DNA of 64,000 nucleotides from Tridacna crocea (Eukaryota > Mollusca > Bivalvia > Cardiida > Cardiidae). The notes below the pieces were generated by a model. It ran no database searches. It had not been told where the DNA came from and was given only the letters and a program-made list of their open reading frames with translations. Below are positions 33,785 through 46,335 of this stretch, piece after piece (position 1 is the first letter of the stretch; each line of letters begins with the position of its first letter). The DNA lies in assembly GCA_943736015.1 (NCBI GenBank), contig OX031061.1:16315290-16379289 (forward strand), written 5' to 3'. The position numbers were made by a program, and so were the translations under genes.

Positions 33785-33885
33785 TGATATAATGGTTAGC
33801 AGCATTTTCTCTTTTTCCCGCAACGTTTTCAAAAGGCTTACATCTCGGCTTCGCAAAAACCCGGAATTGTTTGGTAAAGGGTTAA
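33785..33885. mobile_element. R1 MITE, right half only
   Basis: GGTTAGCAGCATTTTCTC through the right end GGTAAAGGGTTAA; the left half is missing. Confidence 0.6.
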
Positions 33886-33984
33886 TCTGCTAAATAAGTT
33901 AAATAAATCCTTGAAGCCGATAGTCAACATCTGAATTTTGTTATTTCAAAATTACTTTTTTGATGTAAAAAATATCTCCATATT

Positions 33985-34245
33985 TGACAATGTAGATCCC
34001 AGATCAGACTTCACGTTCTATGCAGTCTGATCTTTATTTACATTGTCCGCAAAGGGTCATTGAGTCGTGCATTGCAACTTGAGGGCCAATGTTTTAGACC
34101 ATAAGGACCCTCACTGTAAAAGAATAGTTTTTTTTTTTGGTAAAAATAAAATCTACATATCGGACAATTTAGATCCAAGATCAGACTGCACGTTCTATGC
34201 AGTCTGATCTTAATCTAAATTGTCTGCAAAAGGTCAGTGAGTGAA
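33985..34245. repeat. Two R3 inverted repeats in tandem
   Basis: GATCCCAGATCAGACTTCACG with GCAGTCTGATCTTTATTTAC, then GATCCAAGATCAGACTGCAC with GCAGTCTGATCTTAATCTAA. Confidence 0.7.
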
Positions 34246-35104
34246 CATTTTATTCTGGAAAACGAAGTATTAAATTTTTTCTTTTCTGATTCACAGTGCT
34301 CAGAGCACTACTGAGACTAAAATTAGAAATCTGTCATACAACTGCATAAGTGATTATTCTGAGAATTTTATCACACTGTTCCTTGCGCTGATCATCCCCT
34401 GGAAAAACCTCTTGAATTATAAATATAAGATATAAATAAAATGCTGGTTACAAGTATTGCCTCTCACATTTTTTTTTTTGTACTCTTTCAAAGCGAAAGC
34501 CGATCATCTGAACTACATATTGTCGCCGGCGAATGCTTTCATTCTTTTGGCAAGTCTAAAATTTTGTCACCTGTAAAAGAGTTGGAATTGACAAAAAACA
34601 AATTGGCTTCTTTGCAAAGGGAGCAAGGAGAGGTCAGCATCAATGTTTTCAAATATATTATAGTTTATTGGCTTTTCATTTCAATATATTTTGTACATGT
34701 AAACCATCAAGTAAAAATGCCGCCGCTTAGAAACCTATTATGCTTTACATGACGGTCGTTTGACCTTCTTTCCGCGTTTTCAAGCCGCATGATTTTGTCC
34801 AGTGGTCTTTCTCTGTTTATAACGAAACTCTTCTTACTTCTTCTTGCTTAAAAATTACGATTATTTGAGAGGTCATATGCAACCAAAGCAAGTTAATAGA
34901 AGTCATCTTTTCTAAAATTCTACATATAAAATAAATTACGTCTATTACCTGTTTGGGTTTTTGGATTTCGCTTTATTTACAAAACCATGACGGAACAGAC
35001 TGTGTATCAGAATAATTTCGCAGAAAAATGGATTTAGACAGCAAATTATATGGCAGTCTGCATTTTCAACTCACCAGTATTGGAGAGGTCTAATGACCTC
35101 TCCA

Positions 35105-35110
35105 TTTATT
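35105..35110 (-). promoter_or_regulatory. Candidate polyadenylation signal of amine oxidase 1
   Basis: AATAAA on the - strand about 125 bp past the stop codon at 35234. Confidence 0.45.
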
Positions 35111-35233
35111 CAGAATGTACATAACTTGTTAAACAGCCAATAAGGGGAAAAACGCACCATATGTTCGCAAGTGATCATTCTAATAAAAGTCTATTTGTTG
35201 CAGACAGCAATGGTTTAACAGCTCAACAAGAGT

Positions 35234-38200
35234 TCATGATCTCGTGCCATCATAATCTGATGGATTAGATTGAGGTGGAGGTACACATGTAGATGCTTGA
35301 TGGCGTTGACTGCTCTCTGTTACGGATCCTACATTAGTATTACTACGCGGCCTCATTTTCAATGTGTCACCTTGGTCAATGTCTGGGGATCTCCAAAAGT
35401 AGTTATGAGGCGCCAGGAAGAATGAATACTGGTTCCATACCGTTGATGTAAGTGGTATATCCTCAGTTCCAGGAATATGGTATGTTCCCATGGTTACCCA
35501 AGCAACTAAGTCCTCATCAACCAGATTCTCGTGGTCCAGGAAATCATCGAAATCCAGAATGGGACTCCAAGGATCATTTTGTGCGTAAATCGAGGATGAT
35601 TTAATTTCTGCATCTTTTCTACGTGTAACTATGATAGGATATTTTGACCAAGCCGCTGCTTTTGTTACATCTAATCCTGATAATAAATCGGTTACAGGTG
35701 ATTTGTTGAGAATTCTATAAGCTCTGTCCATGCCATATTTGTTCTTAGCGTTTTTGTTATGAAACAAATGGTACTGGCTGGTTTTGAATGTGTCAGTTAT
35801 GTTATCCAACTCTTTTTCCACTAAAGTTTTATGGATTTTCATTTGTCGTTTAGTTGTATTTGAGAACCAAGGATGAGATATATTTTCTAGTTTAATATCT
35901 TCGATTGTATATCGGTTTAAGTCACCTGCGATATCTAAATCTATTTTAAAATGAAAGATGTGCTCATGTAAGTTTGCAGTAGCAACATCATTTATAATAT
36001 TCCCGTACTCTTCTTCCTGTTGAAGTGTAAAAGTTGACTGAACGTAACCTGTTAATGATACTTTTACTTCTATGGCACCATTGTTGTAGAAAATATAATC
36101 AAATATATAATCATAGTTCCAAATAGTTGCTATTGTTCTAACAACTAGATGATAATTTGGCGTCCCTTGGAAATATTCGTAGCTGTTTTCATAATCATCA
36201 GTGTAATGTCTATAAATTGGAAGTTCAGAGTTCCTTTCAAAGATGCAGATGTTGTTTTTAATTCTTTTTGATGTACCACTGTTTACCCAAAAATGTGAAT
36301 CCAAAAATACAGCAGTATGAGGACAGTCTATACCTCTCACTAGTTCCATAGTCGAGGCCCCAATCATAAGAGAGGAATCGTAGAAGTTTGTGTTTCCTTG
36401 AGCTGGTCCGTAGCCAGTGTAAAACACAACTAACTCTTGTAAACTTATTTCATAAGCTATCCGTGAACCTGCAAATATTACGTTATAAACTTGAAGTCCA
36501 GTTGATGGTCGCATGTTTAAAGTTAACTGCCAATTATTGTACGTAACGGATCTACCTACAACTCTAAATCTTTTACCACTAGGTTCAAAATATGTCGGAC
36601 CAGGTCCTTGTTCACTTTGCGATAATTCTTCATATTGGTGACCTAATGTCTTGCTATTATGACTATGATCCTGATAATTTATCTTTTTCAAGCGACCTAA
36701 CATATAAGCTTTCATTAAAGAGTTTACGTCTGAGAAAGCTTGTCCATTATAAACGATGAGATCAATGGACCAATTCCTTGTGTCTATAGATTCATGGTTG
36801 ATCAGAATTTCCAGTCCAAGAGGATAATTATAGAAACTCTCGATATCTGGAAAAAACCAAACCCACGTCCTTCTATCACCACTCCCCAGTCCTCTTGGAG
36901 CGGTGTCGAATATTTTCATGCAATTAACTCCTTTTGTACAATTGTGGTAGCAAAGACCATAACTTTCTATCAACAGCGGATATAATGTTTCTGTTACAGA
37001 ATTAATCAAAGGTGTAGCGGCGCTGACTTCAACTGCATCATTTGGTCGGCTACTAAACGGTATTGAATCTCTACGGAAAGACGGATCTTTATAAAGTTTA
37101 TATGAAGTTGGGTGAGGTAAAGGTGAAACGATGAATTCCTCCACCCGTGGTGGCTGCAGGTTTCCTCTGAAAACTATTACCTTGGCTTCTCTATGAGGTC
37201 GTGTCAGCCCTCTTTCAATAAAGTTTAAAACGTCAGCCTTATTGGGTAAGAAAAGTTCTATCATATATATGTAACTACTGTTTATTACAGCAGTTTCCCA
37301 CGAGGTCAAATTTAACTGCGTATGGTATAACATGTAATTATTCACTCCTAGTAGTTCATCCGTTGTGAGATCATCAAATATTCCAGGACTCTTAAAGTCA
37401 CGTGGTTGAAAATAGTCACTACTGTAGGAACAGTAATTAAATGTTGATGCTTTTGTCAGTAGATATATAATGATTACAAGTTGAACTATGGCTACAATTA
37501 CAAGCACTGAACCCACAACACGTGTTGTCGTCTCTTTATATAACTCAATATAATCTGCCTTTTTCTTTTCGTTTGGTGCATCTAGCATCGAGGTATTTGG
37601 TCCCTGGAATGTAAACGTACATGTATTTTCAGAAAATACCTTTAATACCGATTATGGTTCGTTTCGAATTTGAAAATGTAAGAAAGACAATAGTTTACTT
37701 ATTGACTTTGTTTCAGACTTATTGGTGGTATGATGTGATAAACAGATAAGTCAGCCATAAAATTATGTAATGTTCTAGGAGTTGATATGTTTTTCATTGT
37801 GTCCTAAAACAATTACTTGAGCCAAACATTTATAAAAAGGACCCACAAATAGAGTTTCAATGGTGCAGATAGTTTAAAACCATAAAAGGAGTTCGCACAT
37901 GAATCAGGTTATACATCCTCATTGTTTGATCTTGATTTGGTCTCTTGACGAAGAATTTTGATATGCAAGATACGAGATCTGAGATATCAGTCGAAGTTTG
38001 ATCATTATACTACTTCTTCATGTACAACGTACTCCATGATATCTGATACGCTTTTGAAATCCAGTCGTTTAGCAAATATTTCAAATTTTCTTGTATACAC
38101 AAAATATCCAATGAAGGCGGGGATTTGCCGAAAGGGTAGGCTGCAGTTTCTTTATTAACGTTATCTATATTTCGATTTATCACGGCATTTTTGTTTGTTG

Positions 38201-41200
38201 AACCATATATAGCATATTACTAATATACAAGCATCTTAAACTGAAACAAAGCTTTCTGCAAAACTATGAGTTTTGCAACCTGAATTTCGTCCAAGTTACT
38301 CCATATACATACCTCAAACATTGATACCCTTGGGGACGGATTGACAGATGAAAGTACAGATATTTTTCTAGATGGTTGCCTGGCATATGAGTATCTGTGA
38401 AATAGAAGAAAACACGTGAAATAAAAGGTTTGAAGTTTATCCTACTTAACGTGACTCTGGATGCTTGGTGCGAGCAGTTGCGGACAGTGTAAATCGAAAT
38501 CAGAATGCACACAACGTGTACTCGATTTCGGATCTACGCTGTCCGATACGGCGAAATTGATTTTCAAGAAAAAAAAAATCGAAATCCCAGTATCTGAATT
38601 TTTTACTAACTGCTGAAAATCTTCATTTGGTTGTCTAGCAATTTAAGTGTTCAGAAACCACTGCAGATATGGCAGATGATGAACGCTGTTAAAAAGCCTG
38701 AAATGAACCACATCAGCCTCAGATTTCTTTAAAAACACATTTTTTGTATCCATTTGGCACAACGGGTGAAGCGTTTCAAAGTCCAAATACGGGTACAAAT
38801 GTACGATAGTTATAAGTTTCAAGTGCGATACTGCGAACATGTCATATTTGGAGTGCAACACACGAAAAGGTGCATTCGGACATTTGCGTAAAGTGTCGTC
38901 CCGGATTAGCCTGCGCAGTCCGCGCAGGCTAATCCGAGACGGCACTTTACGACTACATTAGATTTTGTGCTACAGTAGACTTGCGTAAAACAGAAAATCA
39001 CATAAAATCGGAAAATGTCGTTTCGGATTAGCCTGTGCGGACTGCACAAGCTGATCAGAGACGACATTTTACGCAAATGTCCGAATGACCCTTTTCGTGT
39101 GTTGCACTCCAATTTTGTACATTTCAATCTAGAATAAGTTGTTTAAGCTGGTTGAAATTGATAACGATAACCAATTATCTATTTGGAATTTTGTCATACC
39201 ATCTTGTTCTAAACATGAAGGGACGTTGCATGGCTCTGTGGAAAAGATTCAAATTAGTAACTTGGAGACCCTGGGTTCGAGCTTCGCATGCAAAACTTGG
39301 GGTTTTCGCATCAGTGTCCTTTAGCAAGACGCCTTAAAGCCCTAGCCTAGTATTGGTGAACCAAGGACATACATGAATGTGTGGACCATCGCAGTGGTAT
39401 GCCTGAAATCTTGAAAGCGGTGCACGGTTCTATTCAGTCGAGCATTCACTCATTACCAAATGACAAAATTTTAGGTACATCCAACTCGAAGGCATTTGCA
39501 GGCGACAAAATAAAAGTGACTGAAAATTTGAAATTGTTTTGGTTACCAGCATCTTCTCCTTTTCCCACAATGTTTTCTAAAGGCTTCTTTCTCAGGGTTG
39601 TCAAAAGTAGGGATTGTGTTATAATGGGTTAAGATTTAATTGCGATGTAATATTGTTGTTTATAAAAGAATGACGAATTTTGTTTCATGAATCAGCTGTC
39701 AACTTTTTTAAAAGCGATACAACTTAGTGAATGTTTTTCCAAAGGGAGGGACATTCTTTGAGATCCAGATCTAAAGTTAATACTTAAGTTACAGGCCCTG
39801 AAGTCAGTGACTTAAACCTTTTATCAATCCTGACAAAATGTTCTGAAAACATCGTGCAATTGGAAGAAATTGCTGGTAACGAGCATACCACCGTTCTCTA
39901 CGCTGTTTTCTCTCTTTTCTTAATTACAGTATTTTTAATCCTCCTTAGATAATTTCCATAAACTTTGTCGTCTGCAGTTGCTTTGGCCTTGGACAAATTG
40001 TCTGGTAGTCTGAGTCAGCACATGATGAGTATTTTTTTCGCTCTTTGGTGAAATATCAGGGCAAATGCATTGTATACATATTTGGATCATTCTTCACCAG
40101 TTTATGTCAGCCTTTCATCTACTAATTCTTTCGATCGCCTAATGTGATACAACAAATTTACATAAAAAAAACTTGTAAGAATCTACTTAAAATCATCTGT
40201 TATTTCCTAATGATTCTTTGTCAAAAAAAGTGTTCAGACTTAGTCTTGACCGGGGGGGGGGGGAAGATTTAATACGCTGTATACGTGTTTTGGTCGTCAT
40301 AGCATTCTTTATCAGTTTATGTTAGCCTTTTGTCTTTAGCCACTGATAACCTCAGTTACAAATTCAGCTATGAACCAATGCTTTGTGATAAAATGCCGAA
40401 TAATACTCTTTACAGAGACCCGTCTTTCCATAACAGTGTTTTTTTTTATCATTCAGAACTTCAGCTAAAACATTACCTTATACAGACTTAACCATTTTAA
40501 CCGATAACCAGCATTTCTCCTTAACCGCGATGTTCGATTTGTTGTTTGCAAATGCTTTCAATTTGGACTGGAATGCAATTTTGTCGTCTGGTAAAGAGTA
40601 ACAGTGTGAGCGTCATAATTGGCATTGATGGAATTGTTGTATACCCCTTTAAAGTAGATGTAACTCCTTTTTGGCTGTTCGTCTGTAACTACCATCAATA
40701 TCGCTGCAATACATTTCTTTAACTCTTTCCCAAACAAGCCCTGGTTTTTACGTGTCTGCAGTACAAGTCTTTAGAAAACACTGTTGGAAAAAGAGAAATT
40801 GCTTGTAACGAGCAACATCTTTTCACACTGTGTTTTCTAGCCTATCAGAAAACTTTCTCGTCAAATTCAAAATCGTCATCTGCAAACACTTTAAGTTTCG
40901 GAGAGTCTAAAATTTGTCATTTGGTAAAGGGTTAAAACAGAAAAATCTCAGGTATTTGCACATCAATATTTTAAGAACAGACTTCCAGTGATAGGATGGC
41001 CAAACAAACCAACCCGACCGCTGCTCAAGAGTTCAAGTCAGGACATTTTCGCTTTCTATTTAAAGAAGTTGGTGTTTGAGAAGAAAACAGAGAAATAGTT
41101 GCTAGCTTGGACAACATCTATCACGCTTGTATTCTAACATGCTTATTTATTTACCACCAACTGAAATAGATGTCGTTACCAGTGGTACTTTTATGACTAA

Positions 41201-41405
41201 AATAATTCACCTGATGTGCAGAGAACTGAGATCAGACTGCAGTATGCATAACAGGACTTAATTGTTACCTCAATCTTCTAAGTACGCTCTCTTCCTCATC
41301 ACTTGAGTCCATAGACGCTTCCACACGCCCTTCTCTTCTCTCCATATTAAATCTCAGCGGGCTGGTTGATGCACCGACGTCATAACTGCGGCTGCGTGGT
41401 AACAT
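35234..41405 (-). CDS. Membrane-anchored copper amine oxidase 1 (AOC-like), 3 exons
   Basis: Exons 41405-41269, 38394-38313 and 37603-35234 join in phases 2 and 0 to 862 aa. The two small exons give an acidic/Ser-rich cytoplasmic tail; a signal-anchor (VLVIVAIVQLVIIIYLL) follows early in exon 3, making a type II protein. The ectodomain is a full copper amine oxidase, which oxidises primary amines to aldehydes, H2O2 and ammonia. The topaquinone precursor Tyr is in NYDY (Tyr492 of the last-exon frame, 570 overall). Copper ligands are the HEH pair (541 and 543) and His704 in YHIPGTED. The 49-residue gap from the cofactor Tyr to the first His matches vertebrate AOC3. Extracellular Cys motifs such as CYHNCTKGVNC are present. 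Its paralogue lies 14 kb upstream on the same strand. Substrate preference cannot be read from sequence. Confidence 0.93.
38313..38394 (-). CDS. Amine oxidase 1, exon 2 (cytoplasmic tail)
   Basis: 82 nt between TTTTCTTCTATTTCACAG and GTATGTATAT. Read from phase 2 it gives YSYARQPSRKISVLSS and so on, and ends in phase 0 exactly where the large exon opens (GPNTSM). Basic and Ser-rich. Confidence 0.8.
38485..38550. repeat. R3-related inverted repeat
   Basis: GTGTAAATCGAAATCAGAATG pairs with ACTCGATTTCGGATCTACGC. It lies in intron 1 of amine oxidase 1. Confidence 0.5.
38847..39113. mobile_element. R2 palindromic MITE
   Basis: TTGGAGTGCAACACACGAAA pairs with CGTGTGTTGCACTCCAA. Two inner hairpins on TTAGCCTGCGCAGTCCGCG. 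It lies in intron 1 of amine oxidase 1. Confidence 0.9.
39200..39390 (+). repeat. SINE-like repeat
   Basis: GCATGGCTCTGTGGAAAAG and CCTGGGTTCGAGCTTCGCA resemble tRNA A and B boxes. The body (AGACGCCTTAAAGCCC, ACATGAATGTGTGG) follows. Not a functional tRNA. Confidence 0.45.
39445..39632. mobile_element. R1 MITE, left hairpin arm lost
   Basis: CATTACCAAATGACAAAATT at the left and GATTGTGTTATAATGGGTTAA at the right; only one core arm (CCAGCATCTTCTCCTTTTCC) remains. Confidence 0.7.
40490..40935. mobile_element. R1 MITEs: a 3' fragment then a full copy
   Basis: 40490-40603 keeps only the right half. 40719-40935 is complete (TTAACTCTTTCCCAAACAAG to GGTAAAGGGTTAA) with the variant core 'aaattgcttgtaacgagcaa'. 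Confidence 0.7.
41269..41405 (-). CDS. Amine oxidase 1, exon 1 (cytoplasmic tail)
   Basis: ATG at 41405 opens 45 codons plus 2 nt (MLPRSRSYDVG ... SSDEEESVLRRL) and ends at a donor GTAACA. A TTTATAG acceptor just upstream (exon edge 41415) suggests a further 5' UTR exon. A cluster of acidic residues next to Ser could be a phosphorylation or sorting signal (inference). Confidence 0.75.
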
Positions 41406-42254
41406 CTTTAAATTCCTATAAATAGAATTCCGGAGTAAGAATGGACCTCGTGACAAATGAAAACATAAAGTTTATGAATCTGTTCATAGGGTTATAACTC
41501 GTGTTTCTAATTGGGTTTCAGCACAAGAGTTTATATAGCTTTTAACTCGTTGCAATCGGCACAAATATCGGAGGGGAAAAAACTCTAGTAGTATCTAACA
41601 TTTTACCAGCAAAGATCTGACCATGGGCGTGCTATGGTAGACATGGTGATTACCAGAAACATAGTTAAAAAGGAAAAGTAAGTAAAACCTCTCTATTAAG
41701 ACTATCTATTATACTTTTGAAATTTGGTCTTATTAGCGAGGTGGTCTGATTTACGGTTTTCGTCCACATAAATTATGAATCAAATCCTGACTCCGTGTAG
41801 ACTTGTATTGACCAATCTAGTTATGTGCTAAGTACATATATTTATCCTGGGAAGCCCATCCCTGAATATGTAAATGACAACAACATATTTTTCATGTTAA
41901 TTTAAAAAGTTCTAAACAAAAACTCTTGTTAACTCTGGTTTTTAAACAGGGAATCCACAAACGATTTAAATTCATTTCTTATTCTGTATTCAACAAATAG
42001 CAATATGATTGGCCAAAACTGAACTGGTGCTGATTAATAGCCTTTTCTCCTTTTCAATAAATGTTTTCGATTTTTGTTCACATGGTTGTTAAATCTCGGT
42101 GAAAGGTTTACCTAAGACCTGAGAAAGTTGATTTATTTTGCACGGTGTGTACCAAGATAAACCTGCACATTATGCACATTACAGGTATATCTATCAATGG
42201 TTTTAGTCACACGATAGATTGTAAAACCTTTGACCAAACAATCCCGTGTTTTAA

Positions 42255-42506
42255 CCCTTAGGCTGCTCAGCACAACTCACTGACCTTTTGCGGACAGTGT
42301 AGATCAAGTTCATACTGCACAGAACGTGCAGTCTGATCTTGGATCAACACTGTCCGATCAGGAGACTTTATTTCCTAAAAATATAACATTGTGGGAAAAG
42401 GAGACAATGCTGGTGACCACAATGTTTTCGGCAAGAGTTGAATTGTCGTCTGCAAATGCTTTCAATTTCGTCTAGTCCAAAAGTTTGTCGTTTGGGAAAG
42501 GGTTAA
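42255..42506. mobile_element. R3 copy fused to an R1 right half
   Basis: 42255-42365 is R3 (GTAGATCAAGTTCATACTGC with GCAGTCTGATCTTGGATCAA). At about 42375 it passes directly into R1 sequence (ATTGTGGGAAAAGGAGACAAT) ending GGGAAAGGGTTAA. The left part of R1 is gone. Confidence 0.6.
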
Positions 42507-42580
42507 TATCAGTTGTTTACTCAATTCACTGTACGGTTTGACTTCATACCCTCATAACAGACATTTACAGCAGATTGCCT

Positions 42581-43065
42581 TTAACTCCTAGCCAAACAGC
42601 AAAAAAAATGGATCCAACCAAATTGAAAGCATTTGCAGATGAAAAAACAAATGTTTCCCAAAAAAGATTTCGGTCCTTGAAATGCATTGTTGGGGAAAGG
42701 AGAATCATGGTTACCAGCATTTTCTCCTTTCCTACAATGTTTTCATATATGGCTTGCACAGTGCGAAAAAGGACATTCGGACATCTGCGTAAAGTGTAGT
42801 CTCGGATCAGCCTGCGCAGTCCGCGCAGGCTAATCCGAGACGACACTTTCCGTTTTCATGCAATTTTCTGTTTTGCGCATGTCTACTGTATCACAAAATC
42901 TACTGTAGTCGTAAAGTGCCGTCTCGGATTAGCCTGCGCGGACTGCGCAGGCTGATCCGAGACGACACTTTACGCAGATGTCCGAATGTCCCTTTTCGCA
43001 TGTTGCACGCCATATGTCCTTCTTCAGGATCTTAAAAATACGGGATTGTGTGGGTAATTGGGTAA
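42581..43065. mobile_element. R1 MITE split by an R2 insertion
   Basis: R1 begins TTAACTCCTAGCCAAACAGC. Its hairpin (ends TTTCTCCTTTCCTACAATG) is followed at 42747 by a complete R2 element to 43015, after which R1 resumes (GGATCTTAAAAATACGGGATT, GTGTGGGTAATTGGG). R1 was here first. Confidence 0.8.
42747..43015. mobile_element. R2 palindromic MITE (nested in R1)
   Basis: ATATGGCTTGCACAGTGCGA pairs with CGCATGTTGCACGCCATAT; inner hairpins on GGATCAGCCTGCGCAGTCC. Confidence 0.85.
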
Positions 43066-43115
43066 CTCTCTTAGCCTCAAATATATGAGCCTTATTCTGT
43101 GAAAAGTATTGACCA

Positions 43116-43314
43116 GGGCCCGTATTCACCAACCATTCTTGAGAATATTCTCAGTCTTATATACTCCAAAGTTTTCTAAATTTGTAAGTAACACAACTTC
43201 TGATTGGCTAAACCGAATGGTTTAGCCAATCAGAAGTTGTGTTACTTACAAATGTAGAAATTCTGGAGAATAAGACAAAGAACGTTCTTAAGAATGGTTG
43301 GTGAATACGGGCCC
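43116..43314. mobile_element. R4 palindromic MITE
   Basis: GGGCCCGTATTCACCAACCA at the left is the complement of the right end TGGTTGGTGAATACGGGCCC. The central arms meet at CCGAATGGTTTAGCC. This is the best preserved R4 copy. Confidence 0.9.
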
Positions 43315-44030
43315 AGGTCACCCTGTGCAGTCGCCCCGAGCCGATCCACCTGACCGTACAACGAACACTGCAAATTTTTACCGTCCCAATGTTTGCTAAG
43401 CGAATTTTACGTGCTTTGGGGATTTAAAAAATGAGTATGCTGACGAGATAGAATTTCCTTTCTGAGTGCCCTGATTCAATGAAACTGACGTCACGTGGAA
43501 TGACGTCACTGAAACCTTACTAATACGCGCAGTTTGGTGCATACTCTTGATGTAAATATTGATTGATGCCGCCATTTTGGATGTTGTATCGATAGTCTAG
43601 TCATGTACACGGGGCTCCCGAACAGAGAAAGCATATTATCCAATCACATCACGATTTTTTTTCTTCTCAGTATTATAAAGCATGATGTCTCCCTTATGCC
43701 AGAGTATGACTCGTATATAAAAATCGACCTCAGTCGACACCTGAAAATACACTGCAATCCATTGTAACTTCTAGACTTGACAAAACAAGCAGATCCAAGA
43801 TTAGCTTTGCGTTCTGTGCAGCCTGGTCTTTAATTATGTCCGCCACAAATATCCGTTATTTCGCTAGCTTCATTCTAGTAAATCTGCGGGGAAAATAAGG
43901 TAATGCGGTAAACAAATATGGTGCCTTAGACATGTATTTGTCCTAGAAGCGAAAATTTCTAATTCAACAAACACGAAAACTCGTATATAGATACAATAGA
44001 TGACGACTTAAACTAGCTTTAAGCTGATTA

Positions 44031-45525
44031 CTGTGAAACCATTAATATTCGTTGAGTACTAATTTTCGTTGATTTCGTGGGTAGGTAAGTCCACGAATTC
44101 AAGTTCCCGACGAAAGATAGGTCCTTGGCAATCTTCAACTTAGTTTGGTTCGGCTTCATTAATAACAAACATGACGACGCTAACGTTAAAATGTACCCAC
44201 TTCCTATCGAACAGATAGTTATTTACACCTTAGATTATTTGTTCCTATAAAGATTTTGTTGAGACTTAACAATTACCGAGTAAAAACAGTGATTTCTCCA
44301 TTGCCTTAACTTCATTTCTTTTTCTGTTATCCCGGCGACGACGGCATAAACACTGTTGAAAAATTACCTACACGCATCGAGTCAAGTAATCCATGTTTAT
44401 TTTTTACTGTTGCATTTCGGCTGCGAGGATTTCTTTTTTTGCAAACAGCCAAACCAAATTTCTGCCGACTACACAAAACATGTGACACGACTGCTCAGGT
44501 GTTTTTGAAACAGCCATTTCTAACGCAAAACAGGGTAAAACAGTCGTAAATTAGTACAACAAACGTTTGTTTTACAACCCTCTTGCTCGAATGACCCACA
44601 CGCTACGTCATAGATCTACCCCAAATCAAAATTTTACTGCAAACGCATGTGTACCTGACAGGTATAAATCATGTTGATGTTCGGCTTGTTTTATATTTGG
44701 GTCGTTCCAATATTGAATTTGGTGATGAAAAGATGGCAGATTTCAACGTGTTGTTGGACGGTGTCAGACTAAACAAAACTTGCAGTCTGATCGTCGATCT
44801 ATCCCATGCAGTTGAACAAGCTCGTATAAGAAAGCAACTTTAGGAAGACGTACAAGATGGAATGGAAGCCGAAACTTAGGTCTACTACAATTTTGACCCT
44901 TCACGCTTGTTCTAAATATAGATCTAGATGCAAATTTGTGGGAGTTCACACTTACTATTTCGGACACACTTTTGGACAACAAGGTAAAACGTATCATGTC
45001 AGTAACGACTCGAGCTCTAAACAAACGATCTCTTTCCATCTGTCACAATATATCGGTGAATATGCGACAAGCAGTCTTGTTTTCCTAAGTGACCCAGACA
45101 TGAGGGAAGGGTAGCTTCGGAAGACAGCAGTTTCTATCTAAGCAGACGATTCTGAAAACGTCGTCATATCTTTTACGGCTTAAAATTTGATTGTAAACTG
45201 TGACTACAGTATTAAATAATAACGGTGTAAATTGTTAATAATTACGCATGTCTTAATTGATAGACTCGAGACCGGCGATTAGTGTCATAAACTTTACACC
45301 CTTTACACTCGATACACTTGATACCTGTATACTTGTCATCGATCGAGTCCCGTCTTATCTTTTTTTTTTTCACACACTTTATTAATGGTCACTTAAGATT
45401 TCCTTATACAAAAAAAAAAAATTTTCGTTTGGAAATGGAAAATCAACGAATTTACGGTCCAACGAAAATAACGAATTTGAAAAATCCACGAAATTTCATA
45501 CCAACGAAATTATATGAATCCACAG
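44031..45525. mobile_element. 1.5-kb DNA transposon with TA target duplication
   Basis: TA then CTGTGAAACCATTAATATTC at the left; GAATCCACAGTA at the right is its imperfect complement. The inner ends share TTTCGTTG and CCACGAA words over about 45 bp. Interior open frames (44649-44843 and 44857-45114, +) match no known protein, so it is probably non-autonomous. Confidence 0.65.
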
Positions 45526-45837
45526 TATCTTTTTTGACAAATCTCATTAAAACTACATAGTCACCAGATTCAAAATGAATATTGTTAAAAGGTCTTGTCA
45601 TTTTTAAAGATAGATAGATGAAAATCATAAAAGAAATATGCCTACTTACAAAATATTCCTCACAACTTTGTTAATCAAGTAAACTGTCCTCGTTTAACTC
45701 TCGTTGCACTACAGATAAACATCCCTTTAGTCTTGTTATTCCTTGGCCTGATAAATAACTAAACTGAAATTTTCATTTCGATAGCAAAAACCCAATATTG
45801 CTATTTCAAAGTTATGTTCTGGGGGTATACTCTCTCC

Positions 45838-45945
45838 GTTTTGGACAGTGTAGATCCAAGATCAGACTGCACGTTCTGTGAAGTCTGATCTTGATCTACA
45901 CTTTCCACAGAAGGTCAGTTAGTCGCGCTTAGCAACGTAAGGGTT
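45838..45945. repeat. R3 inverted repeat
   Basis: GTAGATCCAAGATCAGACTG pairs with AAGTCTGATCTTGATCTACA, and the tail ends AGGGTTAA. Confidence 0.8.
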
Positions 45946-46132
45946 AACAGCAACTTTTATTTCCTCACTCCGGTACTCGAAATTTCTTTCATTTTACGGT
46001 GAAAAATGGGCACTGTGCACTTCTAGGTAAAGGGAACTTGCAATGTAGTCTGGTTTTTGATAACAAAAAATGCATTTCCAAATTTTCGTGGAAAAAAAAA
46101 ACGTTGATATTACTGAAAAGAGACAGAAATTA

Positions 46133-46335
46133 AGGGTCCGTGTTTATCAACCACTCTTTATTTCATTCCAAGTTTAATTCTAGATTTAAGAAAGTAACGC
46201 AAGTTCTGATTGGTTATTAAACCATTTGGTTTAGCCAATCAGAAGTTGCGTCACTTTCATATTCAGAAAATTCTTGAGAATAAGACAAAGATTTTTTTCA
46301 TTTTTTTCAAGACTGTTTGTATGAATACCAGCCTG
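46133..46335. mobile_element. R4 palindromic MITE
   Basis: GGGTCCGTGTTTATCAACC at the left; central arms ACCATTTGGTTTAGCCAATC; diverged right end (TGTATGAATACCAGCC). Confidence 0.7.

Larger units (their letters stand above)
32771..35104. other. Intergenic region between the DNase I and amine oxidase 1 genes
   Basis: Upstream of the DNase start and downstream of amine oxidase 1, since both are on the - strand. It contains a truncated R1 (33785-33885) and two R3 copies (33990-34060, 34165-34240). No gene, promoter motif or RNA gene could be supported here. Confidence 0.5.
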
